A stretch of 64,000 bases of DNA from Lytechinus pictus (lineage: Eukaryota; Echinodermata; Echinoidea; Temnopleuroida; Toxopneustidae): NCBI RefSeq assembly GCF_037042905.1, contig NC_087256.1, forward strand, positions 29,352,001 through 29,416,000, in the 5' to 3' direction. How positions within the stretch are numbered: the first letter of the stretch is position 1; the number at the start of each line of letters is the position of its first letter. A program made the position numbers and the translations under genes. Shown here one piece after another: positions 32,083 to 44,032 of this stretch. The notes beneath the pieces were generated by a model. It was not told where the DNA came from. It was given only the letters and a program-made list of their open reading frames with translations, and made no database searches.

Positions 32083-35000
32083 CTAAATGGGGTCATGAGA
32101 AGAGATGTGAGATTTAAGACTGTTTTTCCAATTGTCATAGCTTACCAGTATAACGTCATTACGTAATCCAACAGGCAATCCGTCCCAAAGAATAGGAAAT
32201 AAAAATAAGGCCGTATTAGCAAGTCGCTTTGTGCGAGCTCTAAGATGCCGAAAACGGAGGTCATCCAGACGCCTTGTAACCACATGGATGTTATCTCGAA
32301 CATCGTCACAAGAAGTGAGACGGAGAAGGGACTTTACTACAAAGGTTATGATAATGTAATCACGACGAGACTTAAGACTTTGCCAGTTAAGCAATTGAAG
32401 TCGATTTTGGTAAGACATTTGCTGCCTTTGTTGCTTCAGAATGAGACGGGTTGCCCGGCGTTGGATGCTTTCTAACCTATCTGACAAACAGTTATTGTAA
32501 GGATTCCAGGCAGGTAAACCATACTCGAGTATCGGGAGGACCAATGATTTGTACAGGGCAAAAATGGCAGAGGGTGACAGACCAGACGAACGAGAGGTAA
32601 GTAAACCCAGTACCCTGTTTGCACGGGAGATGACATAAGTTACATGACTATCCCAGGAAAGTTTGTGATTCAGTACTATCCCGAGATACTTCATTTCACT
32701 CACTACCTCGATTGGGTCTACATTCACAAGGTAAGAAGGAACACCAACATCTTTCCTCATTAATCCTGCTATTCGCATTACTTTAGTTTTCTTCGCATTA
32801 AGTTCCATTCTGTTTTTTAAACACCATTTCGATATTCTGTTCAAGTCACATTGGAGAGCATGGCAGTCATCAGTACTTCTTATTGGACGATATATTAATG
32901 TGTCATCTGCAAATAGAGCACAATTGGATGACACATAGTCCGGGATGTCATTGATGAAGAGATTGAAAAACAGGGGGCCCACTATGCTTCCCTGGGGCAC
33001 CCCTGAAGGCACACTGCCCCATTGAGAGAAGGTACCTCTAAAGATGACACGCTGTTGACGACCACACAAAAACGATTTGATCCAGTGCCACAGAGTACCA
33101 CATATGTTGTACTGCAGAGATAATTTGTTGAGAAGGATATCATGTGGTATTTTATCGAAAGCTCGTGAAAAATCAAGGGAGATCACATCTACCGGACAAG
33201 AAGAAGGACCTTCTAGACAATGCATCCATTCATTAGTAAGATGCAGAACTTGAGTTACACATGACTTTCCTCTCTGAAAACCATGCTGCACACTGGTGAT
33301 TGGACAAGAACTATTACAGTGACTCTGAATGGCTGTCGCAACAAGAGATTCCATGATCTTGCTGGCTAAGGATGTCAATGCAACCGGGCGGTAATTTGAT
33401 GGACAGCTTTTATCTCCGGATTTGAAGACAGGAGTGATATGACCAGATTTCCAAGAGGTTGGAACTTTACCCAAGGCCAGTGATGTACTGAATATACGTT
33501 GCAGGATGTGGCATGACACAATGGCAGTTTCCTTCAGGAGCACAGCTGATAAGCCATCAGGACCAGGAGCTTTATTTGTCTGGAGAGAAACTAATTTCTG
33601 GTAAATATCGGTAACAGAGATGTCGAAAGATTGCAGTGACGTGATGGGAAAGTCACACTTTGGAGGTTCATGAGGAACTATGCTCGGCTCTGTGAATGAC
33701 TTCTGGAAGCAACAAAGGAATTGACTCGCGATATCAGCAGGATTGCTAACAACGTGATTTTCGACGACGATCACAGGAGGGGGTAAATTTCTCTTACGTT
33801 CTCTCACGAAGGCAAAGAATCGCTTACGGTTGTCAGGAAGCAGGAATAGATTATTAACATATTGCCAATAAGCTGCCTTGATTTCATATTTCACAAGGTT
33901 TCGCGCTTCTTTGAAGAGGCACCAGTCAGCAAGTAAGTTGGACCGTTGAGCTCTAACAAACAGTTTACGTTTCTTGCAGATCATATGCTTTATTTCCTTA
34001 GAGATCCATGGCTTATATTTCCTGGTTCTCATTCGAGATCTGGGAATAGCATCTTTAGAAGCAGCTTCAAAGATGTCTAAAAATCCCTCCCACGAGGCAT
34101 TTACATCTTCGGGATCGATGAAGAGGTTCCATGGTACAAGCTGCAACAGTCGATTCATATGCTTAAAGTCAGCTTTCGGAATGTTGAGAAATTCACGAAG
34201 CACCGACTTAGGAGCGAAGGATTTATGGGAAATAATCTTAAATACGATTCCATGATGATCACTAGGAACTGGGTTGGGACAGACAGATGCCTCCACGAAG
34301 AGGTCAGAACGATTGGTGAACACATGATCGATCAGGGTACCAGATGAAGGGTCGTTCTTGGAAGGACGGGTAATAGCACTGACAAGCTGACACAGTTCCA
34401 TGGTGTTGCATATGGAGAGAAGCTGTGATGAATCGTTGGAGGAATTATCAAACAGGTCAACATTGAGATCTCCTGTGAGGATAATACCATCGTAATTGAT
34501 TGAGATCCTCTGGATGTTGTCAATGTGGTTTTGAAGTACCTCCCAGTATTGGGCGTTATAGTTTGGAGGACGGTATAAAGATAACAGTAGCCACTTTTTA
34601 TGCCGGAGAAGAAATTCAATGCTTAACAACTCCAGGTCAGGGTGTTCCAGGTTTTCCAATCTCCTAGGATAAAGGATGGCATCGATGGCAGTCAATACCC
34701 CTCCACCAGTCTTGTTCAATCTATCCTTACGAAATAGAACATAATTAGATGGAAACCCAAGTTCAACATCCTCGCAAGCAGGATTCAGCCAGCTTTCAAC
34801 AATGCATATTATTTCTGAATGGACAGTAGCCAAGTGCGCTAATAAATTTGGCATTTTATGTCGAAGGGAACATGCATTAAACACAAGTCCAGTCACGTGA
34901 CCATTTGGATGATCATGATAATTTACGACATGATTAGCAGTAGAGTTTTGACGAGTAGATGGACCAGGATTTGTAGCTATATCTCCAGACTGAAGAAGCA

Positions 35001-35193
35001 GTCGGAAAGTTGCAGTGGAGTTGGCATAATAATTAACAGGTAAACCACTATGCTTGTTTCTGGTAGGAATATACCTCACTGAAGATAATTCATAGCATGA
35101 AGGTAATATCGGGTAGAATTCCTGATGAACCAGAATAGTAAGGATTAGGGTTATTAAGCCACAGAACTCCATTGTTGTCCAGAGAAGACACAC
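32083..35193 (-). CDS. LINE-E ORF: 2A-like leader, APE endonuclease, reverse transcriptase
   Basis: 1036 residues, intact. A hydrophobic segment at 10-23 (FCGLITLILTILVH) is followed by a 2A-like motif, GDIATNPGP at 70-78, which could separate a 77-residue leader by ribosome skipping; canonical 2A has Glu where this has Ala73. APE endonuclease 103-320: N106, E133, D242/N244, D289 and SDH 311-313. RT about 500-800: KAPGPDG 541-547, motif A LDFSRAFD 673-680, motif B GVPQGS 731-736, motif C FADD 761-764. The C-terminus has ESIQRRATRLIL. All catalytic residues appear present, so target nicking and target-primed reverse transcription are plausible. CR1-like by overall pattern; no separate ORF1 seen. 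The first Met fits because it precedes the hydrophobic leader. Confidence 0.9.
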   Translation of the reverse strand: MCLLWTTMEFCGLITLILTILVHQEFYPILPSCYELSSVRYIPTRNKHSGLPVNYYANSTATFRLLLQSGDIATNPGPSTRQNSTANHVVNYHDHPNGHVTGLVFNACSLRHKMPNLLAHLATVHSEIICIVESWLNPACEDVELGFPSNYVLFRKDRLNKTGGGVLTAIDAILYPRRLENLEHPDLELLSIEFLLRHKKWLLLSLYRPPNYNAQYWEVLQNHIDNIQRISINYDGIILTGDLNVDLFDNSSNDSSQLLSICNTMELCQLVSAITRPSKNDPSSGTLIDHVFTNRSDLFVEASVCPNPVPSDHHGIVFKIISHKSFAPKSVLREFLNIPKADFKHMNRLLQLVPWNLFIDPEDVNASWEGFLDIFEAASKDAIPRSRMRTRKYKPWISKEIKHMICKKRKLFVRAQRSNLLADWCLFKEARNLVKYEIKAAYWQYVNNLFLLPDNRKRFFAFVRERKRNLPPPVIVVENHVVSNPADIASQFLCCFQKSFTEPSIVPHEPPKCDFPITSLQSFDISVTDIYQKLVSLQTNKAPGPDGLSAVLLKETAIVSCHILQRIFSTSLALGKVPTSWKSGHITPVFKSGDKSCPSNYRPVALTSLASKIMESLVATAIQSHCNSSCPITSVQHGFQRGKSCVTQVLHLTNEWMHCLEGPSSCPVDVISLDFSRAFDKIPHDILLNKLSLQYNICGTLWHWIKSFLCGRQQRVIFRGTFSQWGSVPSGVPQGSIVGPLFFNLFINDIPDYVSSNCALFADDTLIYRPIRSTDDCHALQCDLNRISKWCLKNRMELNAKKTKVMRIAGLMRKDVGVPSYLVNVDPIEVVSEMKYLGIVLNHKLSWDSHVTYVISRANRVLGLLTSRSSGLSPSAIFALYKSLVLPILEYGLPAWNPYNNCLSDRLESIQRRATRLILKQQRQQMSYQNRLQLLNWQSLKSRRDYIIITFVVKSLLRLTSCDDVRDNIHVVTRRLDDLRFRHLRARTKRLANTALFLFPILWDGLPVGLRNDVILVSYDNWKNSLKSHISSHDPI

Positions 35194-35544
35194 TACCTAC
35201 TAATCCAGATATACAAAAGAGGGTCCAAGAGCTTAATTCCTCAGGTGAGTGAACTTGAACATGTTAACAGACTGAGAAGCTCACATGGAATTGAAGATAT
35301 GGGACCACAGTCTACACAATCCAGAATGACTCGGTGATTGCTTCCCTTTAGTTTGAGCTACGATCAGCCATCTATCTTCCTACTTTCAGACAAAAATGTC
35401 ACTTCTACGATCACCACTTGATCTTGAATACTTGAATATTCAATAATATTGAAGAAGGATTCAGATGTCTCTTGAAGAGGACGTTGGCTTTCCAATAAAA
35501 GATCCTACTTGACCACTCTTGCACTTCTGTCCTTCAGATAGATT

Positions 35545-35613
35545 GACTAGTTGACAAAGCTTTCGACAGAAAAAAAACTTCATCCGATGACTATTATGAC
35601 TATCAAGTGTTCA
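35545..35613. repeat. 68-bp direct duplicate of 37133-37200 at the LINE-E 5' edge
   Basis: gactagttgacaaagctttc ... tatcaagtgttca matches 37133-37200 except for one extra A in an A run. It carries the copy 2 variants (ttgac, cttcat), not those of copy 1 (ttcac, ctacat). The sequence is normally found 1.6 kb further on and is probably templated filler added when the LINE 5' end was joined. Confidence 0.8.
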
Positions 35614-35837
35614 ATATTAGATTGATAAAAATTATAATCTAATTTAGACTTCAAGGCAGACATCTGCTTCTTGTATTAATAATTCCTCAAAATGTTCGCT
35701 CCCCCATCATACGCAGGTTGACTTGGTCTACAAACCCTCCTTCCAAATGTCATCCTATTAAAATTTTCCCTTCTCTCAATTTCTTATCACTTTCTCATCT
35801 GTTTTTCTGCTGTCTGCTTACCCCGTCTTCTCCTCCC

Positions 35838-35851
35838 CCTCCTTCTACTTT

Positions 35852-35893
<42 letters not shown>

Positions 35894-35895
35894 TT

Positions 35896-35929
<34 letters not shown>

Positions 35930-36157
35930 TACTACTACTACTATTACTTCTCCCCCTCCTCCCTCTTCTTCTCCTCATTCTCCATCCCCTGTTTCTTCTT
36001 ATTCTCCTCCTCAGTCTTCTTCTTCTCCCTCAGTTTTTCTTCATCTTCTTCTTTGTCTTCTTCTTCTTCTCCTCCTCCTCATTCTTCTTCTCTTCCTCCT
36101 CTTTCTTCTTCTTCTTCTTCTTCATCTTCTTCTTTTCTCCCTCTTCCTCTTCTTCCA
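35838..36157 (+). repeat. Pyrimidine-strand microsatellite, copy 2
   Basis: As at 6146-6470, with small differences in triplet number. Confidence 0.9.
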
Positions 36158-37561
36158 TGATTACGTCAACATATCTATTGTATTTTGGGGGTTTATAGGG
36201 AATATCCCTTTTTTTCACCATTGTACAATATTTTTCGTAACTCTCTCATTTAATTATGATATCTATATTATTTCTGAAAGACTTCTTTAAAAAAGTGGAA
36301 GATGCTAGCGCCATACAAGAATTTCTTCTTGACTGTCTGGTTGGTCACATTTATAGTTATGTCTGGTTCAGTCAAACCTGACCTCAATAATTTATATAGC
36401 CTACCTATTTTGATCTGAAAGCAAATGGCCCAATATCGATTCCCAATGATATGAGATTGAATCCAAAAGGTCGTAGAAAAGAAAATATTGTATGATACAG
36501 TCATACCAACGAAACCGACTCCAAAACCGACCGATAATATACCATTCAAAATAATGTAACAAAGCTTACATCGGTCACAATCGTTTTTGTTTGTCAGACT
36601 GCGATGGTGTGTCTTAGATTCTTTTAGCAACTTTCTTTTGACATTGTGCTGATCCTTTCAGCATATTTTTTATTTGAAATATTATTTTCTTAACTGAAAA
36701 TCAGGCTCAGTATATTCAAGGATATTCTGATTGAATCCCATTCATCAGAACTTTGTTGAAATGATGCTCTTTCATCTAATGACGAATATTAAAGATTTGA
36801 AAATGCGTAGTAAATGGAATCGTGCTTTCGATCACAATGATTGATCCATTAATAGTCTAAAATATAGGGGTTTTTATCTATTTTTATTTTCTTCAAAAGT
36901 AATTACAAAATATAACTTGAAATGAAACTGTGGCCTTCCCCTTCCTGCCTTTATTTACTTGGTGAAGGATTAAATCACAAAATGCATTCGTTAAAAAAAA
37001 AGTTTGCTCATTCTGTCACTGATGCTGCTGATGTTGATAATGGGTTAAAAAAAGCAGTTTGAAGGTGACGAGGTTTCTCTGATAAGCGAAGTTTTGCCAG
37101 AGTTCAATAAAAAGAAGAACTTCATATAAAGTGACTAGTTGACAAAGCTTTCGACAGAAAAAAACTTCATCCGATGACTATTATGACTATCAAGTGTTCA
37201 TGAAATGTTTGTATTAAATCAATATATTTTGCGATGACATCTCACACAATATATTGATTTAACCCATTTATACGGAACCAATGATAACTTGATTGACGGC
37301 AATAACCCTAGACATACTATCATCGACAATGAAATAAATATTGACGAGATATGTTCTTCCTTCTCATTATATATTGGCGAGATCGTTGAGGCAGCGAGAC
37401 GAGCAGATAGAGGTGACCATTGCAGCTTTTGGTTTTTAGGACACAACCCCTTTGCCACCTGTTGACAAACGTAACATCTTTGTCTTTCTGAGGAATATAA
37501 GAGTTGAACACAACACTGTTTTCAAATTTGGATTGACGTTGGATGACACTCTTTCTGCACC
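36158..37561. other. 5' flank of GPCR copy 2
   Basis: Aligns to 6471-7880 with many substitutions and indels. No promoter element could be assigned. Holds the source-type sequence (37133-37200) of the LINE-E edge duplicate. Confidence 0.6.
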
Positions 37562-38911
37562 ATGTTCACCGATTTTGTCATCCTCAGAATGACTATTGGT
37601 TGTTTGGCGACTGTCTTTGGGATACCTGGTAACCTGGTAATTGTAGGCGTCTTTACGCGTCAGGGTATCAAAAATGCCACAGATATCACCTTCATCGCCC
37701 TTGCCGTCGTCGACCTCGTCGCCAGTATCATCAACGGGATGAAGATCGTCATGGTATTTTACCACGATGAGCATCCATGGGCGTGCTTCATCGAAGTCGT
37801 TGCAGCGAGATCGGCCCTCTATGCTGGACTGTTTCTCACAATCTGGATTGCCGTGTATAGGTATCAAGCAGTGTGTAGGCCGTTCAATAAGCGAATCGGA
37901 AGGCGAACTGCTACCTTGATCGCCATTGGGTGTACCGTAGTCGCTTTCGTGCTCCATATCCCATTCTTTTTCATCACCACCTCAGTCAAACTCGGCAGTG
38001 AGTACGGGTACGGATGCAATGTCTACGGCAACATTCCCTGGGGCCGGGATGTTTACGCCAAAACACAGGCCATTGTATTTTGTGTTTCTGCATTGGCCAT
38101 TTCAGTCTTGTACGTTCGGATCTACAACTTCATACGTGCTCATCAGATAATTCGTCAGCAATTGACGATCGGATCTGCCTTCGTTGGTCGAGATCTAGCT
38201 AAAACTGTGAATGACAAGACACTGCCAACACCACCAGCGATTCCCAGCGTGTCAGCTTCTTGTGCAACTGTCGCAAGTACATCAGAACCTGATGACACCA
38301 ACAGGCAGATGACGGCCCATTATTCTTTGTCATACAATAACGAACTAGGATCTAACATCTGTGACAGCCAACAAAAGCCCGTTGTGAAAACGATATCAAA
38401 TGCTGAAGATGCTATCGAGTTAAGAATACTCAAGAAATCTGCGTCAAACATTAACATTAATGCAGAATCGAGAAATGACCAGACTTCCTTTCAAGAAAAT
38501 GAGTCCCTACCAATACCCGCAATCTCAAATCCGAAAAGACTTTTTGCCATCAGCAAGAAGAAAAGCCAATCATTTGCGACTGGCACGAAGTCAATCAAAG
38601 ACACTGGAAAAGCTCCACATCACCCTGCCAATGATAAAACGAAACCATCATCGAGCAAGCTTCAGAACACCCAATCCGACCATATGACCACTAGGGTCGT
38701 CATCATCATTACTGTCATATTCTTCATCCTCTGGCTACCTAATATCATCATCGATCAGGTTCCTTATCATCAGCTCAACAGAGTGAAAAGAGTCATCATC
38801 TACACCTTCTATCAAATCAAATATATCAGCCACATCACCAATGTGTTTGTATATTCATTCACCTACCGGCGATTTAGACAGACGTGCTGCAAAATCTTTC
38901 ACAGTCAGTAG
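37562..38911 (+). CDS. Class A GPCR, copy 2
   Basis: 449 codons, intact, same architecture as copy 1 including YRY and NVFVY motif variants and the long third intracellular loop. Differences from copy 1: V5F, I28V, I53V, M96I, S116T, A125T, Y306D, M330I, mostly conservative and in membrane segments. Five silent changes also lie before codon 126. The 542 bp between codons 126 and 305 are identical. Both copies stay open while every neighbouring ORF except LINE-E has decayed, which suggests that the receptor is the functional cargo of the array. Expression is not shown. Confidence 0.85.
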   Translation: MFTDFVILRMTIGCLATVFGIPGNLVIVGVFTRQGIKNATDITFIALAVVDLVASIINGMKIVMVFYHDEHPWACFIEVVAARSALYAGLFLTIWIAVYRYQAVCRPFNKRIGRRTATLIAIGCTVVAFVLHIPFFFITTSVKLGSEYGYGCNVYGNIPWGRDVYAKTQAIVFCVSALAISVLYVRIYNFIRAHQIIRQQLTIGSAFVGRDLAKTVNDKTLPTPPAIPSVSASCATVASTSEPDDTNRQMTAHYSLSYNNELGSNICDSQQKPVVKTISNAEDAIELRILKKSASNININAESRNDQTSFQENESLPIPAISNPKRLFAISKKKSQSFATGTKSIKDTGKAPHHPANDKTKPSSSKLQNTQSDHMTTRVVIIITVIFFILWLPNIIIDQVPYHQLNRVKRVIIYTFYQIKYISHITNVFVYSFTYRRFRQTCCKIFHSQ

Positions 38912-39467
38912 GCAGGTCCTCAAAAAGTAGCTTCTTTCATACAAGTGATATTCATAACTAGAGAGGTTTAGAATATATTTAATGAGCTGGGTGCGAACCA
39001 AAACACCTCTTTTTATTCGGCCATTGCTGTTCTAAAGTCTGATCTTGTCCCGATTAAAAAGTGCCACATATCAAGAGTGACATTGTAAGAATTAGTACAG
39101 AATTTCAGCTTTCTGGAGATATAGATATCATTGAGGCTCAAAACAAAAAATTTTAGCAAAATTTGCAAAAGAAAATAGAGGAAGAGAATTCAGTTTTGAA
39201 TAAATTTTATAAAAATATTGTATACAAAATCAAATGACCAATATGAAAGAGTAACATTTACTCTATCTGATGGTGCAATCATATTTAATTCGACTTGAGT
39301 TTAAAGTAGGTAAATTGCAAGGAGTGGGATTCGGCCACGAGATGATTTGGAGGAATCTGTCCTATTCGCTCATTAGCATAGGGACATGCGGTCTGACTGT
39401 TCATTGATATAAATTCTTGTTTCTAAAATTAAGTCGGGATTAATGAGTAATTTGTATTATACTGTTA
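38912..39467. other. 3' flank of GPCR copy 2
   Basis: As 9231-9735 plus about 50 bp (39344-39395) absent from copy 1; the copy 1 gap is bordered by atgact/atgatt, suggesting a small deletion there. Confidence 0.55.
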
Positions 39468-39603
39468 TGTAATGATAAGACATATTTTCACATATTCAAT
39501 ATCATATAAATACATAATCAATACTTAATCAATACTTCTACAGGAAGTATACCAGCTCGATCCAACTTTCATAAGAAAGTATTTCTCATTGTCTCTAGTT
39601 TCT

Positions 39604-40144
39604 TTCCAAACATTCAGGCCACTTTACGACCACTACACAAATTGACCAGGAAAATAGTAAATTTGTATGGACTGATGAACATGATCAAGCATTTGAGAAA
39701 ATTAAGGAATTCACATGCCACATTTGGTAGATTTTCCTTGTATAGTGATACTTCTAGAACAGGTTCTTATTTGACTCAAACTGTTCAAGGTAAGGAAAGA
39801 ATCATTGGATTTTATTCCAAAGTCTTACCAAATGCATGCCAGAGATACAGTGTTACTGAATTAGAATTATTTGGACTCTTGATTAATGGTTGTGAATTTG
39901 ATGCATTTGTTGATCATAGCTCAATAGTACAAATCATGAAATCAAAAGAAGAACATTGCACTAAACGCTTACAGAAGCTAATAATGAAATTGTCAGAGTA
40001 TTCATTCAAAATTAGTTACAAGAAGGGATCAGAATGAGTTTTGGCGGACTTTCTTTCTCGCGCACCACGCGAAGATGATGTAGAAATCGACAATGTAGTT
40101 CCTATGGCATATAGTCTCTTTTCAGAAGAAGACTTATTTATTTG
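39604..40144 (+). pseudogene. pol remnant: RT end and RNase H, copy 2
   Basis: As 9868-10402 but with a private stop: YKKGSE is followed by TGA (40035-40037) where copy 1 has Leu, just before the LADFLSRAP closing motif. Confidence 0.75.
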
Positions 40145-40696
40145 AAAGTGATGATTCACTTAACCCTGTACAACCCACAGAGCGAACTGTTACTAGGGCT
40201 TATGCCAAGAAGATGGGAATTTCAGTCCCAGATTTGTTTCCAAAGAAACTTTCAGATACCAGACAATGTGAACAGACCCCAATAAATTCAAGCGAAACGT
40301 CCCAGCAGACCACAAATGGCCCATTACCAATTACAAGGGATTTGCCTAGATCTCAGTCTCAGTATTACATTCCATATGGTCAGACTGAACTGAATAGTGA
40401 TCCACCTGTTCAACCTAGTACTAGTAGACAGAATATTAAATGTTCAAGTCGAACCAAGGTAAGTTGACAAGAATAGAGAATCTTCTTTATGATAATTATA
40501 GGGATGTACCAAGTGATTTGTACACACCTCCTAGACCACTTACAACTAAAGTGAATAATGTAGTAGCCGGACGTGTTCCGAAACAACAAGAGGTAGACAA
40601 AATCATGGAGGTAATCAAGAGAAAGATTATTAGGGATTACAATTTGCCAATTGATATGAGAACTTTGAAGACCGAACAAGAACCATCACCATTTTA

Positions 40697-42172
40697 TCGC
40701 ATTTTATTAGCCAGTCTATGACTATTTGGCTTATGATATATTGCCAAGTGACAAGAAAGCAGCTAGAGCTGTACAAACCAAGTCAGAGCAATACATTTTG
40801 TGTGGTGGTCTTTTGTTTCGTTTATTCTTTCATGAAAATGACGTACGATTTCACCTTACAACTTGCTATCCCAGAATCTTTGACAGGCACGATCATATCA
40901 CAGTATCATGACAATCTTCTTAGTAACCATCAAGGAACTATGCGTACGTACTTGACTATCAGACGTAATTTCTATTTCCCAAATATGTTTGAGAGGATAA
41001 GTAATTATGTTAAAGCGTGTCTTAGATGTCAACAGTTTCGTGGTAAACCAGACAAAGTCAGACCCTTTCATACTCGAGTCCCAGACTCATACCGCCCATT
41101 TGGTAGGATTAGCTTAGGCTTCAAATCTATGCCAAATTCAATCACAGGCTACAAACATTATTTTGATGGTTGTATGTGATGAGATAACTCGATTTGTGCA
41201 CATTTGAAGACTTTAGATGCAGAGACTATCTGTGAAGCTTTGATTCAGAAAGTTATATGTGTATTTGGACCACCCTCTTGCATTGTAACTGATGCAGCCG
41301 CATCATTGACAGGCAAGTTATTGACGTACTTGTTGTGTGATACACTTCAGATAGAGAAGAAGGTAATTAGCGTAGAGAATCATGGTAGCTTGCATGTTGA
41401 AAGACATATCCGTACACTTTCACTGTTCTTGAAAGTGAATTTGAACCAATTTGGAAATGATTGGGTTAGATGTATTTTAACTACATGCTATGCTTACAAT
41501 TCATTATCATCAGCTCAATTAGGGAATCGCAGCCCTTACGAGTTAGTGTTTGGACGGGAACCTCCCAACTTGTTGACTTTCAATCCTATGAAAGGATTAT
41601 CCCAGACCTATGAGGAATATGTAGACCATCTTAAGAAGAAATTCCAACAAATTTTTAGAACCATGCTTTCATTGCAAATGAAGCAACAAGATAGACAGAA
41701 CTCAAACATTTCACAGAAGCTAAGCAAGAGCCCAATCTACTCAGTAGGACAATCAGTCTATTTGTATAAACCAAGCTCTTCTTCCCTGACAGCAAACTCC
41801 AAGAAGATTGCTGCTGAATGGTGTGGACCTTTGGTAATCCATGAGGTACTAGACAGAACTCATTATACACTAAAGAGAGAAATCTTAAGAGATATGTTTA
41901 ATTACAATAGGCTTAAACCCTGCTTTGTAAGAGCATCCAATGAAAAGAAAAATATCACTCATATCCAAAAGTTGAAACAAGCACTAGGTGAAAACCAAAC
42001 ACAGAATGACAAAGAAAGCTCTGAAAAAGAGACAGTACAATTCATCAATGAAAATGATGAAATTTTGTCAAGGTTTGATTGTGAACAAATCATGTGCTAT
42101 CAACAAGCAGAACCAATATACACTTCATCTATGATAGATAATCAAGGTATAGCTACCCCTATAGGAAACTGA
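40697..42172 (+). pseudogene. pol remnant: integrase, copy 2
   Basis: As 10955-12430, with the same frameshifts, the same missing first catalytic Asp and the same 322-codon core frame (41204-42172). A short frame at 42205-42459 corresponds to 12463-12717. Confidence 0.8.
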
Positions 42173-43301
42173 CACAGGAAGAGTTAAGGAAACGAATTGA
42201 CTTATTGTTGACTGCCCCTACCAGTGATATTATGACTCTTCAGAGAGGACGATTAAGTCAGGACATGAAAATTCTGGTTTCATTTGACAAACCACAAGTT
42301 GATAACAAAAAACCTAGTAGACAGGTGAATTTTTGGTGGAATATAGATGTGTACCCAGATCATGAACAGTTGATTCATAGAGTTTTGTGTGATTGGATTA
42401 TACCAGTAACAGGCACTCCTAGGACATGTAGGAGGATGTTGCAGAATTTGTTTATGTAATTTGATGTGTGAAATTGACAAAGGTTTAGATATCATGTCTA
42501 AGTTTTTCTCTGTTTAACATACTGTATTTAGTATGCATCAAGACATTGATAATTTGGCAGATGTGATAATTTGCTTTTAGATCATTATATATTAAAATGA
42601 TTGTTTACAAGTTTAAAAGCACTTGTTGGAGAACCGTTTTGAAAATTTATGACGTAGGAAAATTTTGTCTTATATGACGTTAACTTATACGAGTAAGGTT
42701 TGGATTATACATTATTCTGTGTTTGCACTTTATATGAAATAAAATTGGTCTAGATTTGCATAGAGTATATCCAATATCTTGAGCGCCCTCGTTTATTTCC
42801 GAAATCATAAAAGTGGAATAATTTATTGATTGGATTGGAGATTATTGATATATGTTCTGATAGTACAGTGAATTTGATATTTTGTGTTTTAATGATTGTT
42901 CAATTTTATTATGTATACCTTGTTCAATTGAATATATTTTATATTGCTTATATCATGACTGATTTTGAGAACTTTTTGATCTTTTTGAATCTAAATGTAT
43001 TATATTGTGTATAAGATAGTTTGTACAGTGTAAATATGTGATATAGTTTTTCAGGAATAATGCACGAGTCTGCACTCAATTGGAAGTTTTCTATAATGAT
43101 TTTATAGATGCACTTGTATTTTCATTTGATGCATGGTGTGAGAGTTTTGAGAGAAAGAGGAGGTAGAAGGTAAATTAGAAAGTTTCACAAATATTATTTT
43201 GTTTTATATGAATTTTAATTGTTAACTCCATTGGACCATTATTTCAATTTTTTTTTATACAAATGTGGGAAAGCCACATTTTCTAACAAAAGGGGATACT
43301 A

Positions 43302-44032
43302 TGTGATGATAAGACATATCTCACATATTCAATATTATATCAATACATAATCAATGCTTAATCAATACTTCTACAGGAAGTATACCAGCTCTAACTTTCA
43401 TAAGAAAGTATTACTCATTATTCTTCCAGCTAAACTTCTGACGCACACACATTTTATGGGTTTCTTATTCACTACATTTCATGTTCTCCCTAAAAGGTCA
43501 ACTCCTCCGATTCAGAGTAAAGTTATGACGTACAGATTGTTTTGGTCAACTGTCCAAGGTTTATTTATTTATTTATTTGTTACCTTTGTATTTTCTTATG
43601 CCTATTATTACCATTGTTATAAGCTGTTATATTTCTTCTATGCCCCCAGGAGGGGCCGTCAAAGAAATAAAATCATTGTCATTGTCACCTGTTTGGTTGT
43701 AAAGAGTCTGGACCAGACCAATATAAAAGGGGTTCACTTCTGAACCAAATCAGATTGCAGAATAGAGATAACAAATTAGTTTTACAGAATATAAAGAGAT
43801 TGGAGTTTAGAGCTACATAAAAGTATACTACATCAGTTTGCAGCATTTATATTATCTTCATCTTCAGAGTATAGTCACCATCAGACTTACTCATGTATTT
43901 GTCATTATCATCAAGTAATCGTCTTTAATTAATAAATGTATATAAATATATGAACTGTACATCCTGCATCGATTCGTCTCATTTAAGTCTGGTTGAAAAT
44001 AAAAGAGCATTAGATCCAACGACAACACAACA
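43302..44032 (+). repeat. 3' LTR, copy 2
   Basis: TGTGATGATAAGACATAT start after aaaaggggata, as at 13560. End approximate. Confidence 0.6.

Larger units (their letters stand above)
31343..35613 (-). mobile_element. LINE-E, full-length-looking CR1-like LINE (copy 2)
   Basis: A 4.27-kb insertion absent from copy 1. The antisense element has, from right to left, a ~69-nt copy of nearby host sequence (35545-35613), a ~350-nt 5' region, one 1036-codon ORF, a ~720-nt 3' UTR with a hairpin, and a (TAAA)n-type tail at 31343-31370. Only a few bases (tat/atat) are shared at the edges, so any target duplication is very short. Confidence 0.85.
39468..44032 (+). mobile_element. Ty3/gypsy-type LTR retrotransposon, internally deleted (copy 2)
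   Basis: Same structure and same LTR-to-RT deletion junction as 9736-14290, so the deletion predates duplication. 5' LTR stub 39468-39601, 3' LTR from 43302, TATA box (tataaaag) at 43722. Confidence 0.75.
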
